From Flectobacillus sp. (GTDB lineage: Bacteria; Bacteroidota; Bacteroidia; Cytophagales; Spirosomataceae): DNA of 6,349 bases. Shown here one piece after another: positions 1-3,979 of this stretch; the first letter of the stretch is position 1, and each line of letters opens with the position of its first letter. The stretch is taken from positions 1-6,349 of the forward strand of contig JARXAV010000023.1 of assembly GCA_029865665.1 (NCBI GenBank), given 5' to 3'. The notes beneath the pieces are model-generated. The model was given only the letters and a program-made list of their open reading frames with translations. It was not told where the DNA came from and made no database searches. The translations under genes and the position numbers were made by a program.

Positions 1-372
1 GTGAATACCTCTTCTATTAAGTGCATCATGTTAGCAGAACCTAGCTATTTGAAAGAAGTGGAAGCCAAACTCAAAGCCCAAATCGACCATAAAAGCATTA
101 CGACTTCTAAGCCCTTTTTCTTAGAAATTATGCAACAAGGCATCGACAAAGCAGCTAGTTTAGACCGCCTTGCCAAACAATTGGGCATTGATGCCAGCGA
201 AATCATTGCAGTAGGAAATGCAGGAAATGACCTTTCGATGATTGAATATGCAGGACTAGGCGTTTGGGTCGACAACGTAACCCCAGAACTCCGTGATAGA
301 GCCGATATTATTGTAGCTTCTAACAATAACGACGGGGTAGCTGAGGTGATTGAACGGTTTATTTTGAATTAA
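1..372 (+). CDS. YidA/Cof-type HAD-IIB phosphatase, C-terminal part (5' end outside window)
   Basis: This is the C-terminal ~123 residues of a cytosolic HAD-superfamily (class IIB, Cof/YidA type) phosphatase. Members hydrolyse sugar phosphates and similar small phosphoesters. The stretch SKPFFLEI (residues 36-43), the motif III lysine in GIDKAASL (K50), the motif IV region GNAGNDLSMIEYAGLGV (72-88) and the closing NNNDGVAEVIERFILN match the family and resemble the end of E. coli YidA, as I remember that sequence. YidA-type proteins are about 270 residues, so motif I (DxDGT), motif II and most of the cap domain lie to the left of the window. The GTG at base 1 is therefore probably an internal valine rather than a start. 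Oddity: the first acidic residue of motif IV (GDxxND) is Asn here (N73, codon AAT), while D77 is kept. Family membership is secure; substrate is unknown. Confidence 0.88.
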   Translation: MNTSSIKCIMLAEPSYLKEVEAKLKAQIDHKSITTSKPFFLEIMQQGIDKAASLDRLAKQLGIDASEIIAVGNAGNDLSMIEYAGLGVWVDNVTPELRDRADIIVASNNNDGVAEVIERFILN

Positions 373-385
373 ACAACTTCCAATA

Positions 386-418
386 TATTTAGCTAACTTA
401 CAAATTGTTAGCTAAATA
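386..418. repeat. 12-bp perfect inverted repeat, possible terminator
   Basis: The arms at 386-397 (TATTTAGCTAAC) and 407-418 (GTTAGCTAAATA) are perfectly complementary around a 9-nt loop. The element starts 14 bp after the stop codon of the HAD phosphatase and ends 24 bp before the next start codon. The position suits a transcription terminator. However, the stem is AT-rich and no T-run follows on the plus strand, so it could instead be an operator or a leader hairpin of the downstream gene. Confidence 0.6.
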
Positions 419-442
419 CCCTCAATCACCCAACGCACAACC

Positions 443-1315
443 ATGAAACAGACATTCTCATTACTTTTCCTTTTATTCGGTTTAACTTCTTTTGCACAGA
501 CGAGTGACCAAGAGAAGATTTTTGAAAATGCTACAATGTTTCTTTCAAAAGGAGACATGGGACTTGAAATAAAAAATTACGATACCTACGTTTTTGCCGA
601 TACGCTCTTGGTCAGAAGTGCCGCCAGTTTAAAAGCCGCTACGCAAGACACGCTTTCTGTGGGCGATAATATCAAAATTATCGAAGCAGGTCAGCCTTTC
701 AAAATCGGGAATCGCACTTATCCGTGGTTCAAAATTTCTTATACTACTACCGCAGGAAAAACAAAGCTGGGCTATGCTTGGGGAGGTTTACTTTCGTGGA
801 AAGCCTTGAGAACGGGAAATACGAAGTTTGTTTATAGTGTTACCAAAATACAGTTGAAAGGCAAACCTAGCGAATTTGTTAGCGAAACCCATACAATAGA
901 CATCAAGGCGGTAGAAAACAGAAAAGCCATTGCCAAAGCGTCTATGACTGTAGAAGGAGGACAAGATATGCTTTATGCCAACGCTTTGATATTTTCAAAT
1001 AGAGGCTTATCCAATGCCAAAAACGTCATTTTGATTGGCTATTCGGGTGGTGCTTGTGGTGTACCAACCTATTATTTTTATCAGGTTTGGAACGGTAAAA
1101 ACTTTGTTCAAGCTCCAAAAGCCGAAAGCATTGCCGATGCAGGAGCATTTTATGAAGATTATAGCTTAGTTTTCCCCAATGAAAAAGGTGGCTTGAAAGA
1201 CAAGATTATTCAGAAATACGAATTTGAAGAAACCATCGACGAAGCTAAAAATAAATACAACCGCAAAAAATCTCAAAAGGTTTATTCATGGACGGGTAGC
1301 GGATTTGTGAAGTAA
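443..1315 (+). CDS. Secreted protein with bacterial SH3-like domain
   Basis: This encodes a 290-residue exported protein of unknown function. Residues 1-18 form a signal peptide: two charged or polar residues after Met, a hydrophobic core (LLFLLFGL), and a likely signal peptidase I site SFA|Q. Mature residues about 47-119 read as a bacterial SH3-like domain: TYVFADTLLVRSAAS, then TLSVGDNIKII, then a PWFKISY strand and a GYAWGGLLSW end, the usual pattern of 'x-x-L-x-V-R' followed by 'v-G-d-x-v-x-v' and 'G-W/Y-v'. Residues about 128-246 form a second, unrecognised domain with the conspicuous segment VILIGYSGGACGVPTYYFYQVWNGK (split here by position: G199-G203 is GYSGG, C206 a lone cysteine). 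The C-terminus (250-280) is charged. GYSGG resembles a serine-hydrolase elbow, but no other hydrolase motif is visible, so no enzymatic role is claimed. There is no Shine-Dalgarno sequence; the ATG is chosen because the signal peptide starts there. It probably acts in the periplasm or at the envelope. Confidence 0.85.
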   Translation: MKQTFSLLFLLFGLTSFAQTSDQEKIFENATMFLSKGDMGLEIKNYDTYVFADTLLVRSAASLKAATQDTLSVGDNIKIIEAGQPFKIGNRTYPWFKISYTTTAGKTKLGYAWGGLLSWKALRTGNTKFVYSVTKIQLKGKPSEFVSETHTIDIKAVENRKAIAKASMTVEGGQDMLYANALIFSNRGLSNAKNVILIGYSGGACGVPTYYFYQVWNGKNFVQAPKAESIADAGAFYEDYSLVFPNEKGGLKDKIIQKYEFEETIDEAKNKYNRKKSQKVYSWTGSGFVK

Positions 1316-1366
1316 AAATCGGAAGAAAGTAATTGATTTATACAGAAGGCGAAAATAGTATTAGGC

Positions 1367-1411
1367 AAAAATAACCGCTGTCAGGGTTAAGCCCGAAACC
1401 CTGACAGCGGT
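1367..1411 (-). terminator. 15-bp perfect hairpin with T-run, terminator for minus-strand genes
   Basis: The arms at 1374-1388 (ACCGCTGTCAGGGTT) and 1397-1411 (AACCCTGACAGCGGT) pair perfectly around an 8-nt loop. Read on the minus strand, the stem is followed directly by TATTTTTG (1373-1366), the form of an intrinsic terminator, 52 bp beyond the stop of the minus-strand lipoprotein gene. On the plus strand no T-run follows, so it would not be a classic terminator for the converging SH3-protein gene. The GC-rich arms stand out from their AT-rich surroundings and may belong to a dispersed palindrome family (inference). Confidence 0.75.
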
Positions 1412-1416
1412 CAAAG

Positions 1417-1431
1417 ACCCTGTCAGCGGTT
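1417..1431. repeat. Third copy of the inverted-repeat arm, one mismatch
   Basis: ACCCTGTCAGCGGTT repeats the right arm at 1398-1411 (ACCCTGACAGCGGT) with a single A-to-T change. It can also pair with the left arm: 1373-1380 with 1424-1431 (8 bp) and 1382-1387 with 1417-1422 (6 bp), with one mismatch between. The three arms therefore allow two mutually exclusive hairpins. Confidence 0.75.
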
Positions 1432-1462
1432 GAGTCTTACCTATTTTATACGTTACGATGCT

Positions 1463-1915
1463 TTAGTTCACTCGAATGTATTTTATTTTAGCAGTTAGTA
1501 TCGAGTACGTTCTTGTTTCCACCAGCGTATCCTTAACAGGAAGCGAAAAGGTTATATTCGCACTAACTCCCAAACTATAAGCACAAGCAGGATTAATTTG
1601 AACACGTACTTGAGGTTCTACGCTGTATATTTGTCCATTTAATTCAAAATTCCCTCTACTTCCACAATCTATAAATCCTTCCGAATCAAGCTGTTGACCA
1701 TCATCAAGAATTTCCAAATTAAAGTTCCTAGTACTCATTGAAGAAATCCAAACTCCCTTATCATCCGTTTTAAGCACTTGCTTCCATTTACCCACAAACA
1801 CGGTGGTTTGATTTGATTCATGGAATTTAGTAGTGTCCAGAAGTTGATGAAATGTTTCATCTTTACAAGCGACTAGAGCCAGAAAGCATAGCCCTACTAC
1901 AACATATTTTTTCAT
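1463..1915 (-). CDS. Small lipoprotein, possibly lipocalin-like
   Basis: This encodes a 150-residue putative lipoprotein of unknown function. The N-terminus MKKYVVVGLCFLALVAC carries a type II signal peptide with lipobox LVAC and acylated Cys17. The acidic KDE directly after the cysteine resembles the lipoprotein export signal described for surface lipoproteins in Bacteroidota, so surface exposure is possible (inference). Residues 42-47 (GKWKQV) resemble the GxW start of lipocalin-like β-barrels in this phylum; the rest is β-rich with an LEILDDGQ segment (67-74) typical of such folds. C84 and C111 could form a disulfide. The start is supported by AGGA 5 bases upstream of the ATG (AGGAACGT then ATG) and by the signal peptide. 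It lies 75 bp behind the LuxE-like gene on the same strand with no terminator between, so co-transcription is plausible. The hairpin at 1374-1411 would end the transcript. The lipocalin assignment is tentative. Confidence 0.8.
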   Translation of the reverse strand: MKKYVVVGLCFLALVACKDETFHQLLDTTKFHESNQTTVFVGKWKQVLKTDDKGVWISSMSTRNFNLEILDDGQQLDSEGFIDCGSRGNFELNGQIYSVEPQVRVQINPACAYSLGVSANITFSLPVKDTLVETRTYSILTAKIKYIRVN

Positions 1916-1990
1916 ACGTTCCTATTTATTTTAAAGGTTAATGAAGAGATACAAAAAACCATTAAAAAGTTGGAACATAGTTGATATTCT

Positions 1991-3010
1991 TTACCCCCCC
2001 ACCATCAAATTACAACCACGTACATCCGAGTTATCAAAACGACCTAGTACGCTAAATTGCTGTGAGTTGGGAATAAAAGTACCTAAATCTTTTGTTTCAA
2101 TAAAAGCACAAGAGTCGATATTGGCAAGGTCGATGACGTTGATACCTCCTGAGCGTCCACCTTCGGGTATAAGGCTAAAAGGGTCATTCACATCTCGCAA
2201 TAAAATCTTCATGGAAGGTGGTAAATCAAAAACGCCTTCGCCATACGAATATCCTTGCGATAACAGTTCGGTCATTCCATATTCCGAATGAATGGCGTTT
2301 ACGTGAAAGGCTTCCGTCAAAATTGCATGGACTTCTTCTCGCAATAATTCTTTTCTTCGTCCTTTCATTCCGCCCGTTTCCATCACAATCAGCTTATCAC
2401 TATTTGTTAAGAACGACAAATCATAACCCAGTTCGGCAAAATCAAGCAAACCAAAAGTCACTCCCATTAAAAGCACTTTTTTGATAGCAGGATTTGCCAC
2501 AGCGTCCCGAAGAGCGGTAATTAATTCTTCGTAATTATGCAGGTAAAAACCCGATTGTTCAGAACCACTTTGACGAATAAAATGCTCGACCATATAGACT
2601 AAGGAAGAATTACTTCTTTCCAAATAAGAAGGCAATAATGCCAGCACTTGAAAGTCTTGTAGTTTACCATAAAAGCGTTCAAAAATCTGTTCGGCTATCT
2701 GCAAATAAAAGGTAGGATCAGCAACCAAATGACGACTCGTTGTCTGTCCTGTAGTACCGCTACTTTCAAAAATGGTTTCAGCAACGACCTGCCCGCTCAG
2801 GATTTCTTGAGTCTTGAAAAACTCAATAGGTAAAAACGGAATCTCTTCAATACAGCTAATCGACTGAATATCACGCTTTAAATGTGTCAAATATGCTTGA
2901 TAGACAGGGTTGTTTTGAGCTTGATAATGAAAGATTTCTAAGGCCAGTGCGTCGAAGGTTTCGGGCGTGACGTGTAGTACTTTATTTTTAAGGAATGCTG
3001 ACGAAATCAT
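1991..3010 (-). CDS. LuxE-like acyl-protein synthetase / acyltransferase
   Basis: This encodes a 339-residue cytosolic member of the LuxE/PaaK branch of the adenylate-forming enzymes, which activate a carboxylic acid with ATP and pass the acyl group on. Visible motifs (numbered from the ATG at 3010): phosphate-binding loop SSGTTGQ (83-89), VMETGGMKGRRKE (209-221), adenylate-contacting EYGMTE (243-248), ETKDLG (305-310, matching the TGDLG motif) and GRFDNSDVRG (323-332, hinge motif). C333 next to the C-terminus may correspond to the acyl-carrying cysteine described near the C-terminus of Photobacterium LuxE; that alignment is inference. Length fits the standalone Bacteroidota family, which lacks the luxC/luxD neighbours of bioluminescence operons; none are present here either. 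An in-frame TTG at 3031 would add seven residues (MYKKYSP), but it lies inside a promoter-like box TAATTTTG, so the ATG is preferred. The gene ends in a run of seven G directly before the stop. Substrate and acceptor are unknown. Confidence 0.88.
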   Translation of the reverse strand: MISSAFLKNKVLHVTPETFDALALEIFHYQAQNNPVYQAYLTHLKRDIQSISCIEEIPFLPIEFFKTQEILSGQVVAETIFESSGTTGQTTSRHLVADPTFYLQIAEQIFERFYGKLQDFQVLALLPSYLERSNSSLVYMVEHFIRQSGSEQSGFYLHNYEELITALRDAVANPAIKKVLLMGVTFGLLDFAELGYDLSFLTNSDKLIVMETGGMKGRRKELLREEVHAILTEAFHVNAIHSEYGMTELLSQGYSYGEGVFDLPPSMKILLRDVNDPFSLIPEGGRSGGINVIDLANIDSCAFIETKDLGTFIPNSQQFSVLGRFDNSDVRGCNLMVGG

Positions 3011-3028
3011 TGGAGAATATTTTTTGTA

Positions 3029-3059
3029 CAAAATTACACCAAATCATTAACTTTACAGA
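3029..3059 (-). promoter_or_regulatory. Bacteroidota-type promoter for the LuxE-like gene
   Basis: Read on the minus strand, TAATTTTG (3036-3029) matches the Bacteroidota -7 consensus TAnnTTTG exactly. TCTG (3059-3056), 19 bp upstream, matches three of four bases of the -33 TTTG. Transcription would begin near 3022-3025, about 12-15 bases before the ATG at 3010. The alternative TTG start at 3031-3029 is part of this box and would not be in the message. On the plus strand the same stretch holds TTTG (3023-3026) and TAACTTTA (3048-3055) 21 bp apart, a weaker candidate promoter for the gene at 3162. The two would overlap head to head. Confidence 0.5.
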
Positions 3060-3161
3060 AGAATGAAATGCGATGAAGAGAAATAAAGCCTAATACAACA
3101 AGGATATACGACTTGTCGTTATGCTGTTGATACAGCTCGCTACAAATAAACGATACAAGAA

Positions 3162-3719
3162 ATGAAAAATATTACTTTATACCTTTTCGGAATGCTTTTG
3201 ATGTCTTCATGTTTGACAGAACCAAACTTTAGCAATGTACCCGAAATTTCGAATAATAACCTAAGAATTATCACGACTCAAACCCCTGACGCACTAGGTA
3301 ATATCACCCTCAGAGACTCAGTTATATTGAGTATCAATTTCCAAGATGGCGATGGAGATTTAGGCGTAACAGAAAAAGAGTTTGCAGGAACAACCGTGAC
3401 AAGTCCTAGTCTAAAAGGCGTGAAAATATATGACCTAAAGTTATACGTCCAGAAAAATGGAACATTCAAAGAATCGTCTCCTTCTATCCCACTATCAGGT
3501 TCGGGATACATCCCTTTTCGCTTTAAGACCAGCACCAAATCGGGGCCAATCGAAGGGGTAATTGATTATTCAATGACCTTCAACTACAAAAACTTCAGCT
3601 ACATCCCTCTACTAACGGGTAAAAAAGACACAATCCGTTTTGATGTATGGATTAAAGACAGAGCCTTGAACACCAGCAACGTAGTTCAAACCCCTCCGAT
3701 TATTTTGTTTAATAAATAG
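3162..3719 (+). CDS. Lipoprotein with QDGDGDLG motif, unknown function
   Basis: This encodes a 185-residue lipoprotein. The N-terminus MKNITLYLFGMLLMSSC is a type II signal peptide with lipobox MSSC and acylated Cys17. Residues 53-68 (SVILSINFQDGDGDLG) carry a motif I recognise from many small Bacteroidota lipoproteins. The alternating aspartates D62, D64 and D66 look like a calcium-binding turn between β-strands (inference). The rest is β-rich: a KIYDLKLYVQKNG strand pair, a YSMTFNYKNFSYIPL segment, and a closing DTIRFDVWIKDRALNTSN then TPPIILF, which reads like an immunoglobulin-type β-sandwich edge. No catalytic motif is visible; an envelope role, structural or in binding, is the most that can be said. 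The gene is divergent from the LuxE-like gene, with a 151-bp gap, and has only a weak purine stretch (AAGAA) before its ATG. The last two bases of its TAG stop are the first two of an octamer repeat array, so the array would lie in its 3' untranslated region. Confidence 0.82.
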   Translation: MKNITLYLFGMLLMSSCLTEPNFSNVPEISNNNLRIITTQTPDALGNITLRDSVILSINFQDGDGDLGVTEKEFAGTTVTSPSLKGVKIYDLKLYVQKNGTFKESSPSIPLSGSGYIPFRFKTSTKSGPIEGVIDYSMTFNYKNFSYIPLLTGKKDTIRFDVWIKDRALNTSNVVQTPPIILFNK

Positions 3720-3797
3720 GCAAGGAGGCAACGAGGTACGAAGGCAGAGAGGCAAAGAGGCAACGAGGAACGAAGGCAACGAGGCACAAAGGCAAAA
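3718..3797 (+). repeat. Octamer tandem array, ten units, consensus AGGCAACG
   Basis: Ten consecutive 8-base units all begin with AGG and stay in perfect register for 80 bases: AGGCAAGG, AGGCAACG, AGGTACGA, AGGCAGAG, AGGCAAAG, AGGCAACG, AGGAACGA, AGGCAACG, AGGCACAA, AGGCAAAA. Within this, 3726-3746 and 3758-3778 match at 20 of 21 bases with a 32-bp (four-unit) offset. The array starts on the stop codon of the preceding lipoprotein gene. The strand is purine-rich with almost no T. Reverse-strand reading frames through it give only low-complexity Pro/Leu/Cys/Arg peptides and are not genes. Confidence 0.9.
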
Positions 3798-3803
3798 AAT
3801 ATA

Positions 3804-3850
3804 ATAGCCCTGAAGGGGCGACATACATCAGGATAGGGTGAAGCCCTATC
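3804..3850. repeat. Hairpin-bearing insert between two octamer blocks
   Basis: Two short stems sit here. GCCC (3807-3810) pairs with GGGC (3816-3819), and GATAGGG (3832-3838) pairs perfectly with CCCTATC (3844-3850) around a TGAAG loop. The pattern 'AGCCCTGAAGGGGCG ... GATAGGGTGAAGCCCTATC' looks like the dispersed non-coding palindromes I recall from Bacteroidota intergenic regions; this family link is from memory, not a search. No T-run follows, so it is not a standard terminator. Confidence 0.6.
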
Positions 3851-3854
3851 AACA

Positions 3855-3911
3855 CGGCAATGAGGCACGAAGGCGACGAGGTATAAAAGGCAACAAGTGC
3901 AATAGCCTTGA
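3855..3911 (+). repeat. Second, decayed copy of the octamer array with its tail
   Basis: The units CGGCAATG, AGGCACGA, AGGCGACG and AGGTATAA (3855-3886) continue the octamer pattern, one base out of register with the first block. After a one-base slip, AGGCAACA (3888-3895) follows. The stretch 3888-3911 then matches 3790-3813 at 19 of 24 bases, including the tail AATAGCCyTGA that follows the first array. The array and its tail were thus copied as a unit, and this copy has lost units and lacks the GATAGGG hairpin. The remaining bases to 3979 are AT-rich. They contain TACATTTC (3948-3955), five of six informative bases of the TAnnTTTG box, a weak promoter candidate for the peptidase gene with no clear -33 partner. 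Confidence 0.75.
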
Positions 3912-3979
3912 GTGTAACGGTCTATGCTCAATCACTCAATAATTAATTACATTTCATAACATATAGAACCCTTAAAACA

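Noticed and set aside
45..326. Minus-strand 93-codon frame opposite the HAD phosphatase
   Set aside because: The plus strand encodes conserved HAD motifs through this whole span; the antisense peptide has no recognisable feature.
1030..1065. GYSGG in the SH3 protein as a serine-hydrolase nucleophile elbow
   Set aside because: No matching acid or histidine motif, and the surrounding strand pattern does not resemble an α/β-hydrolase, so it is described only as a glycine-rich turn.
1941..2484. Plus-strand reading frames of 116 and 88 codons
   Set aside because: They lie almost wholly antisense to the LuxE-like gene, whose motifs are clear on the other strand, and their peptides show no domain or plausible start context.
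1991..3031. TTG at 3031 as the start of the LuxE-like gene
   Set aside because: It lies inside an exact TAnnTTTG promoter box and adds only MYKKYSP, while the ATG at 3010 fits the usual N-terminus of the family as I know it.
3108..3119. ACGACTTGTCGT palindrome as an operator
   Set aside because: Arms of only five bases are expected by chance in a region of this size, so it is noted but not called as a feature.
3718..3911. CRISPR array
   Set aside because: The repeats are 8 bp with no unique spacers of 25-40 bp between them, and no cas gene is present.
3612..3931. Two overlapping minus-strand reading frames of 70 and 81 codons
   Set aside because: They are translations of the octamer array and hairpin segment, rich in Pro, Leu, Cys and Arg repeats, and one overlaps the 3' end of a well-supported gene. 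No signal, domain or ribosome site supports them.
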